The notes below the pieces were generated by a model. It saw only the letters and a list, made by a program, of their open reading frames with translations, was not told the DNA's origin and searched no databases. The translations under genes were made by a program, and so were the position numbers. A stretch of 64,000 bases of DNA from Burkholderia sp. Bp8992 (GTDB taxonomy: Bacteria > Pseudomonadota > Gammaproteobacteria > Burkholderiales > Burkholderiaceae), in assembly GCF_003853705.1 (NCBI RefSeq), contig NZ_QTQI01000023.1, positions 62,001 to 126,000 on the forward strand. Reading direction: 5' to 3'. Positions 55,757 through 64,000 of this stretch are shown here, one piece after another (the stretch's first letter is position 1; the number at the start of each line of letters is the position of its first letter).

Positions 55757-55845
55757 CGCGATTCGCCGGCCGGGCCGGCGCATCGCAGGGATCGGGGGTG
55801 CTGCGGGGTACTGTGGGGAAACGGGGATGCCGTGAAATCGGCGGC

Positions 55846-56109
55846 TCAGCGGTAGCCGAGCCCTTTCAGGACGGCCGTGCCGTCTTCGGTCAGCCGGAAG
55901 CTCGGGGCCGTATCGGGGTCGAGCTTGACCATCTCGACGAGACCGGCTTCCTGCAGCGCGGGCAGTTCGGGTTTGGCGTTCGCGCCGATCGGTGCATGCA
56001 GCAGCACGAGCAGCGTCGCGATTTCATGATGACTGAGCAGGCGGCGCAGCATCGTCTTCTTTGCAGGGGGCGCGGCCGGGCGGCCCGCGGGTGCTTCTAC
56101 GGCGCTCAT
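55846..56109 (-). CDS. Hypothetical small winged-helix-like protein
   Basis: 87 aa protein. A Pro/Ala-rich N-terminus precedes a compact helical domain: MLRRLLSHHEIATLLVLLHAP, then LPALQEAGLVEMV and FRLTEDGTAVLKGLGYR, reminiscent of a winged helix. An AAGGAGG site 6 bases before ATG 56109 fixes the start. A CGTATG-N6-CATACG inverted repeat lies upstream at 56228. It may be a small regulator; no target is evident. Confidence 0.7.
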   Translation of the reverse strand: MSAVEAPAGRPAAPPAKKTMLRRLLSHHEIATLLVLLHAPIGANAKPELPALQEAGLVEMVKLDPDTAPSFRLTEDGTAVLKGLGYR

Positions 56110-56227
56110 CGCTTTCCTCCTTTTCGAGATAACCATCGGGTACTGGTTGCGGATGGTGCCGTCGAAGACTTAAGCGATTCTTAAAACCGTGGCGGGCGAC
56201 GGGATGCTGCGCTGCGGTACGGGTTAC

Positions 56228-56245
56228 CGTATGTAACGTCATACG
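56228..56245. promoter_or_regulatory. Inverted repeat upstream of small hypothetical gene
   Basis: CGTATG-TAACGT-CATACG, 6-base arms, 119 bases upstream of the 87-residue protein start. Possible operator. Confidence 0.4.
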
Positions 56246-56397
56246 CAGCGCGGCTCCCGGCCCGCTCGCGGCGAGCCGCGCGGGCGGGTCCGCGGCCGAC
56301 CGATTCACCACGATGGTGCGCAGTTGATGCGGCCCTTTGTATCGACCGCGGACCCCGTCCACGGTCCGGCCCGCGATGCCCGATTTGCTTCCTTCCC

Positions 56398-58290
56398 TTA
56401 TTTCCTGCGCTGCGCCTGCGCGGCGAGCCGCACGGCCGCGTTCGTCGCGCCGTAGCCGTCGTATCCGCCGCGCCGCTCGACGATTTCGAGCGAGAAACGG
56501 TTGTCGACCAGTTCTGTATACGCGTGCAGGAACTCGCCGCCGTGCTCGTCGCGGTCGTACAGCAGGTGGTGCGTGCTCAGCGTGTCGATCAATTCGTCCG
56601 GCAGCGCATAGCGCGCGGCGAGATCGTCGTAGTAATTGGGCGGAATGCGCAGGAACGGCACGCCGTCGGCGGCGAACGCGGCGACCGTCTTCACGATGTC
56701 GTCCGTGCGGAATGCGACGTGGTTCAGCCCCGTGCCGTGGTACCGGTCGAGCGATTCGGCGACGGCCGTATGGCGATCGACCGATGCGTTCAGCGCGATC
56801 CGCACCGAGCCGTCGGCGCTGCGCACCGCGCGGCTGCGCATCAGCCCGTACGGATCGGGCACGAGCCAGCTGCGCTCGGCCTCGAAGCCGAATGCCGTCT
56901 TGAAGAACAGGATCCACGTGTCGAGCGCGTCGCCCGGCAGCGCGAGGCACACATGGTCGATGCCCGTCAGCGGGCCGACTTCGCTCGGGCCGTCGATGTC
57001 GGTCAGCACGAAGTCCGATTCGTACAGCGTCGGCGCGTTGGGCGCTTCGTCGACGAAATACTCGAGGCTGCCGTCCGGCGCCTGCACGCTCGGCAGCACG
57101 CGTTCGTTCGGTCCGACACGGCCCGAGAACGGCGCGTAGCCGAAGCCGGCCGCGCGTTCGAATGCCACTTTCGCATCGTCGACGCGGAACGCCGACGCGC
57201 ACAGCGACAGCCCGTGCTGCTGGAAGAACGCATCGGCGAACGAGTCGCGCTCCGCATTCAGCACGATCGATGCGGCGCCGTGCTGGAACAGCGTCACGTC
57301 CTTCGACCGATGCCGGCCGGCGAGCCGGAAGCGCATCCGGCCGAGCCATTCGCCGACGGTTGCCGCCGCCTGCGCGTCGACCGCGAATTCGATGAACTGG
57401 AAGCCGACGTGCGCGGGCGGCGCCGGCGGCGCGAACAGCGGCTGGCCGGCGGCCGGCGCGCGGCCGTCCTGCGCGAGCCGCGTGCGCGTCAGTTCTTCCA
57501 GATAGAGCAGCGAGCGATGGCCGTCGGCAGCCGTGATCGCGGTCGGCGCCGCGCGGAAGCCGTCGTTGAAGATCTCGAGCGACAGCGGCCCCGTGTAGCC
57601 CGACTCGATCACCCGCGCGGTGAAGCGCGCGAGGTCGAAGTCGCCCTGGCCCGGGAACGAGCGGAAGTGGCGGCTCCATTCGAGCACGTCCATCGCGAGC
57701 TTCGGCGCGTCGGCGATCTGCACGAACGCGATCCGGTCGCCGGGGATGTCGGCGATCGCATCCGGCGAATCGTCGAGCGACAGCGTGTGGAAGCTGTCGA
57801 GCGCGAGGCCGAGGTGCGGGCTGTTCACCGCATTCACGAGTTTCCATGCGTGGCCGTACCGCTTCACGACGCGGCCCCACGCGAGCGCTTCGTACGCGGC
57901 GACCACGCCGGCCTGCCGCGCCGCTTCGGCGAGCACGCCGAGCTGGTCGACGAGCAGCCCGTCGTCCGCGATCGTATCGGCCGACACGCTGCTGCAGACG
58001 AGGATGCGGTCGGTGCCGAGCGCATGCATCACGTCGAACTTGCGCTTGATCCGGTCGAGGTTGCGCGCGAGCTGTGCCGGGCTGACGCCCTCGAAGTCGC
58101 GAAACGGCTGGAACAGCACGATGTCGAGGCCGAGATCGGCGGCCATGCGCCGGACGTCGGCCGGCGATCCGTCGAAGTAGACGAGATCGTTTTCGAAGAT
58201 TTCGACGCCGTCGAAGCCCGCGGCCTGGATGGCGGCGAGTTTCTCGGCGAGCGTGCCGGACAGTGACACAGTGGCGATCGAGCGCTGCAT
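56398..58290 (-). CDS. quiC: 3-Dehydroshikimate dehydratase QuiC type (isomerase-barrel/HPPD-like fusion)
   Basis: 630 aa two-domain enzyme. The N-terminal ~270 residues are a sugar-phosphate isomerase-like TIM barrel (AAGFDGVEIFENDLVYF, LVYEALAWG-like VAAYEALAWGR, LALDSFHTL), the dehydratase part that converts 3-dehydroshikimate to protocatechuate. The C-terminal half is a 4-hydroxyphenylpyruvate-dioxygenase-like vicinal-oxygen-chelate domain (HVGFQFIEFAVD, GIDHVCLALPGD, GTGLNHVAFRTDDI). The length matches known QuiC proteins. Start ATG 58290 (MQRSIATVSL). Divergent from aroQ and a shikimate dehydrogenase, so together they channel quinate and shikimate to protocatechuate. Confidence 0.92.
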   Translation of the reverse strand: MQRSIATVSLSGTLAEKLAAIQAAGFDGVEIFENDLVYFDGSPADVRRMAADLGLDIVLFQPFRDFEGVSPAQLARNLDRIKRKFDVMHALGTDRILVCSSVSADTIADDGLLVDQLGVLAEAARQAGVVAAYEALAWGRVVKRYGHAWKLVNAVNSPHLGLALDSFHTLSLDDSPDAIADIPGDRIAFVQIADAPKLAMDVLEWSRHFRSFPGQGDFDLARFTARVIESGYTGPLSLEIFNDGFRAAPTAITAADGHRSLLYLEELTRTRLAQDGRAPAAGQPLFAPPAPPAHVGFQFIEFAVDAQAAATVGEWLGRMRFRLAGRHRSKDVTLFQHGAASIVLNAERDSFADAFFQQHGLSLCASAFRVDDAKVAFERAAGFGYAPFSGRVGPNERVLPSVQAPDGSLEYFVDEAPNAPTLYESDFVLTDIDGPSEVGPLTGIDHVCLALPGDALDTWILFFKTAFGFEAERSWLVPDPYGLMRSRAVRSADGSVRIALNASVDRHTAVAESLDRYHGTGLNHVAFRTDDIVKTVAAFAADGVPFLRIPPNYYDDLAARYALPDELIDTLSTHHLLYDRDEHGGEFLHAYTELVDNRFSLEIVERRGGYDGYGATNAAVRLAAQAQRRK

Positions 58291-58385
58291 GGCGATTCCT
58301 GCGGATGAGCGGGGCATGACGCCGGACGAACTGGCCCCGAATGAACCAGTCGTTGAGTCGTGAGCGGACGCCATATCCCGAATTT

Positions 58386-58430
58386 ACTAGGCTAGTGGTG
58401 CATATTGTACAAACTAACTAGATGGTACAA
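58386..58430. promoter_or_regulatory. Operator cluster between quiC and aroQ
   Basis: A perfect palindrome ACTAG-G-CTAGT (58386-58396) and an inverted repeat TTGTAC-N14-GTACAA (58405-58410 and 58425-58430), with a further ACTAG inside the spacer. The two overlapping symmetric elements sit in the AT-rich divergent promoter region of the quinate/shikimate genes. The regulator is not in the window. Confidence 0.6.
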
Positions 58431-58544
58431 ATAAGCGAAAACCCGAAAAGACAGCATCCCTTCACGGGCGCACACTAGCGCCAATTCCCCATGTCTTCGG
58501 GGCGGCCGGTCCTGGTCCGCCCCTGTTTCAGGAGCAGAATCACC

Positions 58545-59000
58545 ATGAGCAAGCACAAGGTACTGGTGCTGAACGGCCCGAACCTGAACCTGCTGGGCAC
58601 GCGCCAGCCCCATATCTACGGCGCCGAAACGCTCGCCGACGTCGAGCAGCGCTGCCGTACGGCGGCAGAGGCGCTCGGGCTGGAGATCGAGTTCCGCCAG
58701 TCGAACGCCGAGCACGAGCTGATCGACTGGCTGCATGCCGCGCGTCTCGACACGCACGGCATCGTCATCAACCCGGCCGCCTATACGCATACGTCGGTCG
58801 CGCTGGCCGACGCGCTGTCCGCGATCGCGAAGCCGGTGATCGAAGTTCATATCTCGAACGTGCATCGCCGCGAGGCGTTCCGCCACCATTCGTATGTGTC
58901 GGCGGTCGCCGAAGGCGTGATCTGCGGCTGCGGCACCGAGGGCTACGTGTTCGCGCTGCAGCGCCTCGCGACGTTGTTCGCGCAGGAGGCCGCGCGATGA
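58545..59000 (+). CDS. aroQ: Type II 3-dehydroquinate dehydratase
   Basis: 151 aa AroQ enzyme. Family motifs are [20 protein letters not shown] (with catalytic Tyr), [29 protein letters not shown] and [18 protein letters not shown] (catalytic His). It interconverts 3-dehydroquinate and 3-dehydroshikimate. In this catabolic cluster it works toward 3-dehydroshikimate for QuiC. AGGAGC precedes ATG 58545. It overlaps the next gene by 4 bases. Confidence 0.95.
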   Translation: MSKHKVLVLNGPNLNLLGTRQPHIYGAETLADVEQRCRTAAEALGLEIEFRQSNAEHELIDWLHAARLDTHGIVINPAAYTHTSVALADALSAIAKPVIEVHISNVHRREAFRHHSYVSAVAEGVICGCGTEGYVFALQRLATLFAQEAAR

Positions 59001-59866
59001 GCCGCCCGTCGTTTCTGATCGGCCTGATCGGCCAGGGCATCGGCGGATCGCTGTCGCCCGCGATGCACGAGGAAGAAGGTTTCCGCCAGGGCTTCGGCTA
59101 CGTGTACCGGCGCATCGATCTCGATGTGCTCGGCGTGAGCGCCGACGCGCTGCCGCAACTGCTCGATGCCGCGCAGCGGATGGGCTTCAACGGGCTGAAC
59201 ATCACGCATCCGTGCAAGCAGCGCGTGATCGAGCACCTCGATGAACTGTCGGACGACGCGCGCGCACTCGGCGCGGTGAACACGGTGCTGTTCAAGGACG
59301 GCAAGCGGATCGGCCACAACACCGACTGGTCGGGCTTCGCGAAGTCGTTCCGCCGCGGGCTGCCCGACGCGCGGCTCGACAGCGTCGTCCAGCTCGGCGC
59401 GGGCGGCGCCGGTGCGGCCGTCGCGCACGCGGCGCTGCAGATGGGCGCGGCCGCGCTGACGATCTTCGATGTCGACGGCACGCGCGCCGCCGCGCTCGCG
59501 GCCGAGCTGCAGCAACGCTTCCCCGCCGCGCGGGTCGTGCCGGGCGGCGCGCCGTCCGGCGGTGCGCTCGCGGCCGCGATGCACGCCGCGACCGGCCTGA
59601 TCCACGCCACGCCGACCGGCATGGCCAAGCATCCGGGCCTGCCGCTGCCGGCCGAACTGCTCCATGCGGGCATGTGGGTGGCCGACATCGTCTATTTCCC
59701 GCTCGAAACCGAACTGATCCATGCCGCGCGTGCGGCCGGCTGCGCCACGCTGCCGGGCGGCGGGATGGCCGTGTATCAGGCCGTCGACGCGTTCGAGCTC
59801 TTCACCGGACGCACGCCCGACCCCGAGCGGATGTTCGATCACTTTCAGTCGCTCGTCGCGCGCTGA
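58997..59866 (+). CDS. Shikimate/quinate dehydrogenase (NAD type)
   Basis: 289 aa AroE-family dehydrogenase. Substrate residues: SLSPAMHE (19-25), Lys74 in NITHPCKQ and Asp110 in HNTDWSG. The Rossmann motif is [12 protein letters not shown] (~135-146). After the second strand it has FDVDGTRA, with Asp158/Asp160, in place of the basic NRT motif of NADPH-specific biosynthetic AroE, so NAD+ is the likely cofactor. This fits oxidation of shikimate or quinate in catabolism. It overlaps aroQ by 4 bases. Confidence 0.92.
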   Translation: MSRPSFLIGLIGQGIGGSLSPAMHEEEGFRQGFGYVYRRIDLDVLGVSADALPQLLDAAQRMGFNGLNITHPCKQRVIEHLDELSDDARALGAVNTVLFKDGKRIGHNTDWSGFAKSFRRGLPDARLDSVVQLGAGGAGAAVAHAALQMGAAALTIFDVDGTRAAALAAELQQRFPAARVVPGGAPSGGALAAAMHAATGLIHATPTGMAKHPGLPLPAELLHAGMWVADIVYFPLETELIHAARAAGCATLPGGGMAVYQAVDAFELFTGRTPDPERMFDHFQSLVAR

Positions 59867-59905
59867 CCCCCTTGCAGACACAGAAAGAGAGACCAGGAGA
59901 CAATC

Positions 59906-61249
59906 ATGCAGCACACTACCCACACGAGCGCCGCGCCGGCGCAGGCGGCCGGTACGGTCCGGCGCACGTCGGCGCGCTACAAGATCCTCGCGCTGCTCGC
60001 AATCGGCACGATGATCAACTATCTCGACCGCACCGTGCTGGGCGTGGCTGCGCCGCAGCTCACCAAGGAGCTCGGCATCAACGCAGCCGTGATGGGCATC
60101 ATGTTCTCCGCGTTTTCGTGGACGTACGTGGCGATGCAGGTTCCCGGCGGCCTGTTCCTCGACCGCTTCGGCAGCAAGGTCACCTATTACTGGTCGATGA
60201 CGCTGTGGTCGCTGTGCACGTTCCTGCAAGGCTTCGTGCCGGGCGTCGCGACGTTGCTCGCTTGCCGGCTCGGCCTCGGCGTGACTGAAGCGCCATGCTT
60301 CCCGACCAACAGCCGCGTCGTCGCGACGTGGTTCCCGCAGAACGAGCGCGCGATGGCGACGGGTACTTATACCGTCGGCGAATACATCGGCCTCGCATTC
60401 TTCAGCCCCGTGCTGTTCGCGCTGATGGGCGCATTCGGCTGGCGCTCGCTGTTCTGGGTCGTGGGCGCGGTCGGCATTGTGTTCGGCCTCGTCTGGTGGA
60501 AGTTCTACCACGAGCCGCGCAACCATCCGGGCGCCAACGCGGCGGAGCTCGCGTATATCGAGGCGGGCGGCGGCCTCGTTCACGGTGCGCGCAAGAGCGG
60601 CGACAAGGGCGACAAGTCGGCGCAGGCCAAGTTCAGCTGGGCGATGGTCGGCCAGCTGGTGAAGAAGCGCCAGCTCGCGGGCATCTGCCTCGGCCAGTTC
60701 GCCGGCAACTCGACGCTCGTGTTCTTCCTGACCTGGTTCCCGACCTATCTCGCCACCGAACGCCACATGGGCTGGCTGAAGATCGGTTTCTTCGCGGTGA
60801 TGCCGTTCATCGCCGCGTCGGTCGGCGTGATGTTCGGCGGGATCTTCTCCGACTGGCTGCTGCGCCGCGGCAAGTCCGCGAACCTCGCGCGCAAGCTGCC
60901 GATCATCGCGGGCCTGCTGCTCGCGTCGACGATCATTCTCGCGAACTACGTGCAGAGCAACGAGGCCGTGATCGCGATCATGTCGGTCGCGTTCTTCGCG
61001 CAGGGGATGGCCGCGCTCGGCTGGACGCTCGTGTCGGACATCGCACCGGACGGCCTGCTCGGCGTGACGGGCGGCATCTTCAACTTCGCGGCGAACCTTG
61101 CCGGCATCATCACGCCGCTCGTCGTCGGCTTCATCGTCGCGTCGACCGGCTCGTTCGTCGGCGCGCTCGTGTTCATCGGCGTGATCGCGCTGGTCGGCGC
61201 GCTGTCGTACATCTTCGTCGTCGGCGACATCAAGCGGATCGAACTGTAA
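59906..61249 (+). CDS. MFS transporter of quinate/shikimate cluster
   Basis: 447 aa 12-helix transporter of the anion:cation symporter group (NYLDRTVLGVAAPQL, IMFSAFSWTYVAMQVPGGLFLDRFG, TEAPCFPTNSRVVATWFP). It lies 39 bases after the dehydrogenase gene, so it probably imports quinate or shikimate. It is a clear paralogue of the GudP-like gene at 42239. A strong terminator follows. Confidence 0.9.
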   Translation: MQHTTHTSAAPAQAAGTVRRTSARYKILALLAIGTMINYLDRTVLGVAAPQLTKELGINAAVMGIMFSAFSWTYVAMQVPGGLFLDRFGSKVTYYWSMTLWSLCTFLQGFVPGVATLLACRLGLGVTEAPCFPTNSRVVATWFPQNERAMATGTYTVGEYIGLAFFSPVLFALMGAFGWRSLFWVVGAVGIVFGLVWWKFYHEPRNHPGANAAELAYIEAGGGLVHGARKSGDKGDKSAQAKFSWAMVGQLVKKRQLAGICLGQFAGNSTLVFFLTWFPTYLATERHMGWLKIGFFAVMPFIAASVGVMFGGIFSDWLLRRGKSANLARKLPIIAGLLLASTIILANYVQSNEAVIAIMSVAFFAQGMAALGWTLVSDIAPDGLLGVTGGIFNFAANLAGIITPLVVGFIVASTGSFVGALVFIGVIALVGALSYIFVVGDIKRIEL

Positions 61250-61278
61250 GCACCGGCTCCACGCACAGCCCGTGCGTT

Positions 61279-61312
61279 AGCCCGGCGGCCAACCGGCCGC
61301 CGGGCTTTTTTG
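61279..61312. terminator. Terminator after MFS gene
   Basis: Stem AGCCCGGCGGCC / GGCCGCCGGGCT with an AACC loop and a TTTTTT run; lies between convergent genes. Confidence 0.92.
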
Positions 61313-61340
61313 TTTGCGCGCGCCGGCCGGCACGCGGCGC

Positions 61341-62450
61341 TCACGTGCGCTGTACGGCGATGCCGAGCGATTCGACGGCCTGCGCGATCGCCGCGACCGC
61401 ACGCAGGATATCGTTCGAATCGATCGCGCCGATGCAGCCGACGCGGAACGTGTCGAGCTGCGTGAGCTTGCCGGGATACAGGATGAAGCCCGCGTCGCGC
61501 ACTGCATCGTAGAAGCGGCGGAACGCATAGGCCGGATGGTCGGGCGCATGGAACGTGACGATCACCGGCGCCTGCACGCTTGCGTCGAGGAACGGCACGA
61601 AGCCGAGCGCGCGCATCGATTCGACCAGCGTCCGGCAGTTGTCCACGTAGCGCGCGCCGCGCGCCGGCTGGCCGCCTTCGGCGAGATACTGGTCGAGGGC
61701 GGCGCGCAGCGCGGCGATCACGTGCGTCGGCGGCGTGAAGCGCCACTGGCCCGTCTTGCGCAGGTACGCGTACTGGTCGTGGAGGTCGAGCGCGAGTGAC
61801 GGCGAGTTGCCGTCGCATGCGTCGAGCGCATCGCGCCGCACGATCGCGAACCCCATCCCCGGCACGCCTTCGAGGCATTTGCCGCTCGCCGAGACCAGCG
61901 CATCGATGCCGCTGTCCGCGAGCGTGATCGGCAGTGCGCCGAACGAACTCATCGCGTCGACGATCAGCCGCTTGCCGTGGCGCCGGCACGCGGCCGCGAT
62001 CGCGTCGAGCGGATTCAGGATTCCGGCACTCGTCTCCAGATGCACGAGCGCGACGTGCGTGATGCGCGGTTCGCGCGCGAACGCGACCTCGACCGCCGCC
62101 GCGTCGACGGCCGCGTCCTCGCCGAACGGCAGCGCGATCGCGTCGATGCCGAGCCGGCCGAGGATCTTCAGGATGCGCGCGCAATACGCGCCGTTGTCGG
62201 GCACGAGCACGACGCCGTCGCGCGGTACCAGCGTGCCGAGCGCGGCTTCGACCGAGAACGTGCCGCTGCCCTGCATCGGCACGCACACGTACTCGTCGCC
62301 GCCTTTCGCGATCGCGACGAGGTCGGCGCAGACGCTGGCCGTCAGTCGATTGAAAGCGGCGTCCCACGACCCCCAGTCATGTTGCATTGCGTGGCGCGTT
62401 GTGGCGGACGTGGTGAGCGGGCCGGGCGTAAGCAGAATCGGGTCGGGCAT
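61341..62450 (-). CDS. phnW: 2-Aminoethylphosphonate-pyruvate transaminase
   Basis: 369 aa class V PLP aminotransferase. It starts [15 protein letters not shown], carries [15 protein letters not shown] and [11 protein letters not shown], and has PLP Lys191 in [14 protein letters not shown]; all are PhnW features. It converts 2-aminoethylphosphonate and pyruvate to phosphonoacetaldehyde and alanine. It is divergent from phnS, the binding protein for the same compound, so uptake and first catabolic step share one control region. No PhnX or PhnY is visible before the window ends. Confidence 0.93.
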   Translation of the reverse strand: MPDPILLTPGPLTTSATTRHAMQHDWGSWDAAFNRLTASVCADLVAIAKGGDEYVCVPMQGSGTFSVEAALGTLVPRDGVVLVPDNGAYCARILKILGRLGIDAIALPFGEDAAVDAAAVEVAFAREPRITHVALVHLETSAGILNPLDAIAAACRRHGKRLIVDAMSSFGALPITLADSGIDALVSASGKCLEGVPGMGFAIVRRDALDACDGNSPSLALDLHDQYAYLRKTGQWRFTPPTHVIAALRAALDQYLAEGGQPARGARYVDNCRTLVESMRALGFVPFLDASVQAPVIVTFHAPDHPAYAFRRFYDAVRDAGFILYPGKLTQLDTFRVGCIGAIDSNDILRAVAAIAQAVESLGIAVQRT

Positions 62451-62708
62451 GGTTTTTCTCCAGCAGAGGTCGAACGAAACGCCGGGCGGCATTTCTGAAT
62501 GACTTGCATGATATTGGCAAAATGTGTCATTTTTTGGAAATTGTGGCATTCGTCACGGGTTTGTCATCGAACGCTGTGATCCTTCGGTTGCCGCGCGAAG
62601 CCAACCGCAGCGCGGTAGCGCGGCGGGCCGTCGTTCGGCCTGCCCGGAGATAACAGGAGAGCCGGATCGTGCCCCGGCCGTTTGGTGTTCCGCCTACGGA
62701 GAAGTGAG
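62451..62708. promoter_or_regulatory. phnW/phnS divergent control region
   Basis: 258 bases between divergent starts. The segment 62500-62575 is AT-rich and contains repeated TGTCATTTTT/TGTGGCATTCG-like elements that may bind a regulator, but no clean palindrome was found. Confidence 0.45.
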
Positions 62709-63800
62709 ATGACACTGCAGAAACCCTCGCGCGCCGCTGCCGGCGCGTTCCGCAAGCTCGCGCTGGCCGCCTGCGCCGCCGGTCTGCTGCAAGGTGCCGC
62801 GATGCCGGCGCATGCGGCGAACGCGGTCGTGCTGTACACGGCGGACGGTCTCGAGAACCTCTATCGCGATGTGCTGCCGGCCTTCGAGAAGAAGGAAGGC
62901 GTCAAGGTCAACATCGTGACGGCAGGTAGCGGCGAGGTCGTGAATCGCGCGAACATCGAGAAGAATTCTCCGAAGGCCGACGTGATCGTCACGCTGCCGC
63001 CGTTCATCCAGCAAGCCGGCCAGATGGGCCTGTTGCAGGCGTACCAGAGCGTGAACTACAAGAACGTGCCGGCCATCGCGAAGGCCGAGGACGGCACGTG
63101 GGCGACGTTCGTGAACAACTACTTCTCGTTCGCGATCAACCCGGACGTCGTGAAGAACCAGCCGAAGACGTTCGCCGACCTGCTGTCGCCGACCTACGCG
63201 GGCAAGGTCGCGTACTCGAACCCGGCCACGGCCGGCGACGGGATGGCCGTGCTGATCCTGACGACGTCGCTGATGGGCGAGGACAAGGCGTTCGACTACC
63301 TCGCGAAGCTGTCGCAGAGCGTGAAGTTCCACACGAAGGGCACGGGCTACCTGAACGTGCTGCTGTCGCGTAACGAGATCAGCGTCGCGAACGGCGACCT
63401 GCAGATGGACCTCGACGACGCCGAACACGGCGCGCTGTCCGTCAAGCCGATCTTCCTGGCCGCGAAGGACGGCGACCAGCCGACCACGTTCCAGCTCCCG
63501 TACGGCATCGGCCTGATCAAGAGCGGCCCGAACCAGGACGCCGGCAAGAAGCTGATCGACTACCTGATGTCGACGGACGTCCAGTCGAAGGTGCCGGACA
63601 TGTACGGCATCCCGGGCCGCACGGACGTGCCGCTCGCCGGCAAGAACGGCGAAGCGGTCAAGAAGGCGATCGCGGGCGTGAAGCTGATCCCGGTCGACTG
63701 GACCCAGGTGATGGCGAAGAAGCCGGTGTGGATCGAGCGCTGGAAGAAGGATGTGATCGGCAGCTCGGGCAAGCAGCTCGACGTCGTCAAGCCGAAGTGA
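62709..63800 (+). CDS. phnS: 2-Aminoethylphosphonate ABC transporter substrate-binding protein
   Basis: 363 aa periplasmic binding protein with a signal peptide (~residues 1-37, ending AMPAHA-A). The mature part begins NAVVLYTADGLENLYRDVL and has the iron/AEP-binding family pattern: VNIVTAGSGEVVNRA, ADVIVTLPPFIQQA, NYFSFAINPDVV. Linkage to phnW and to the following ATPase gene supports 2-aminoethylphosphonate as ligand. ATG 62709 lies close to a GGAGAAG site. Confidence 0.9.
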   Translation: MTLQKPSRAAAGAFRKLALAACAAGLLQGAAMPAHAANAVVLYTADGLENLYRDVLPAFEKKEGVKVNIVTAGSGEVVNRANIEKNSPKADVIVTLPPFIQQAGQMGLLQAYQSVNYKNVPAIAKAEDGTWATFVNNYFSFAINPDVVKNQPKTFADLLSPTYAGKVAYSNPATAGDGMAVLILTTSLMGEDKAFDYLAKLSQSVKFHTKGTGYLNVLLSRNEISVANGDLQMDLDDAEHGALSVKPIFLAAKDGDQPTTFQLPYGIGLIKSGPNQDAGKKLIDYLMSTDVQSKVPDMYGIPGRTDVPLAGKNGEAVKKAIAGVKLIPVDWTQVMAKKPVWIERWKKDVIGSSGKQLDVVKPK

Positions 63801-63834
63801 TCGGCGCACGCCGCCTGTATTAGTGAGCAAGAGG

Positions 63835-64000
63835 ATGAACCCGGTGGACACCACCCTGACCCATCCCGGCGCATTCGGCGCCGCCGAACCGCACGCGACG
63901 CTGCGGTCCGGCGCGCCGGGCGGCGTGCAGATCGAACACCTGAGCGTGCGCTACGGCGCACGCACGGTGCTGGAAGATCTGTCGCTGTCGATCGGTGCCG
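63835..64000 (+). CDS. phnT: AEP ABC transporter ATPase PhnT (partial)
   Basis: The first 55 residues of an ABC ATPase: an N-terminal lead of about 30 residues, then QIEHLSVRYGARTVLEDLSLSI, the strand leading to Walker A, which lies beyond the window. The start ATG 63835 follows AGAGG, 34 bases after phnS. Identification as PhnT rests on position after phnS. Confidence 0.8.
   Translation, partial: MNPVDTTLTHPGAFGAAEPHATLRSGAPGGVQIEHLSVRYGARTVLEDLSLSIGA

Overview
The window reads as a secondary chromosome segment of a Burkholderia cepacia complex species. It is very GC-rich with strong G/C preference at third codon positions. It is dense in transporters, LysR/TetR regulators and catabolic operons. 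The block at 2.2-10.2 kb matches the described ceoR-llpE-ceoA-ceoB-opcM efflux locus gene for gene. I saw no rRNA, tRNA, CRISPR array, complete insertion sequence or prophage. All assignments come from reading the sequence; no database search was possible.

Layout. 0-2.2 kb: 3'-truncated OmpR-type response regulator, an H-NS-like protein, and a solitary, degenerate IS110-type DEDD domain. 2.2-10.2 kb: LysR regulator CeoR divergent from llpE and the RND pump CeoAB-OpcM, closed by a strong terminator. 10.4-20.5 kb: small divergent regulator/effector pairs (SDR/LysR; flavoprotein plus methyltransferase/TetR; TetR/tautomerase; LysR/PACE efflux), a GNAT, an orphan membrane protein and an alpha/beta hydrolase. 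20.7-25.8 kb: DctB/DctD-type sigma-54 two-component system, a DUF3579-like protein, and a 2-hydroxycarboxylate transporter preceded by a near-perfect -24/-12 promoter and two tandem upstream palindromes.

26.2-32.4 kb: one long operon with a MetQ-like binding protein, an FMN-dependent (LLM) monooxygenase, MetN- and MetI-like importer parts, an unrecognised protein with ferritin-like (D/E)xxH motifs, and a DszC/SfnB-like acyl-CoA-dehydrogenase-fold monooxygenase. This looks like import and oxidative breakdown of an organosulfur or related compound. 33.5-38.2 kb: a zinc-starvation operon (ZigA-type G3E GTPase, FolE2, QueD-like, gamma-carbonic-anhydrase-like, dihydroorotase-like) behind a large Zur-like palindrome. 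38.2-42.2 kb: Lrp/LysE pair, an XRE/MmyB-type regulator, and a DUF2167 protein translationally linked to a site-2 protease.

42.2-49.7 kb: galactarate/glucarate catabolism (MFS importer, GarD, KdgD, alpha-ketoglutarate semialdehyde dehydrogenase) with related operator-like repeats at its promoters. A VapBC toxin-antitoxin pair and an orphan gene are interposed. 49.9-55.8 kb: small proteins (SnoaL-like, RbsD/FucU, DoxX), an MHS-type transporter, a LivK-like binding protein and a PAS-AraC regulator. 55.8-61.2 kb: quinate/shikimate catabolism (QuiC-type dehydratase divergent from aroQ, an NAD-type shikimate/quinate dehydrogenase and an MFS transporter). 61.3-64 kb: 2-aminoethylphosphonate use (PhnW, PhnS, and the start of PhnT running off the window).

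The strongest leads are: LlpE with Asp in place of the nucleophilic Ser; the unrecognised diiron-candidate protein in the 26-32 kb operon; the sigma-54 promoter with matched enhancer-like palindromes; the dihydroorotase-like protein with Gln replacing a metal-ligand His; and the solitary IS110-type domain that has lost half of its catalytic acids.
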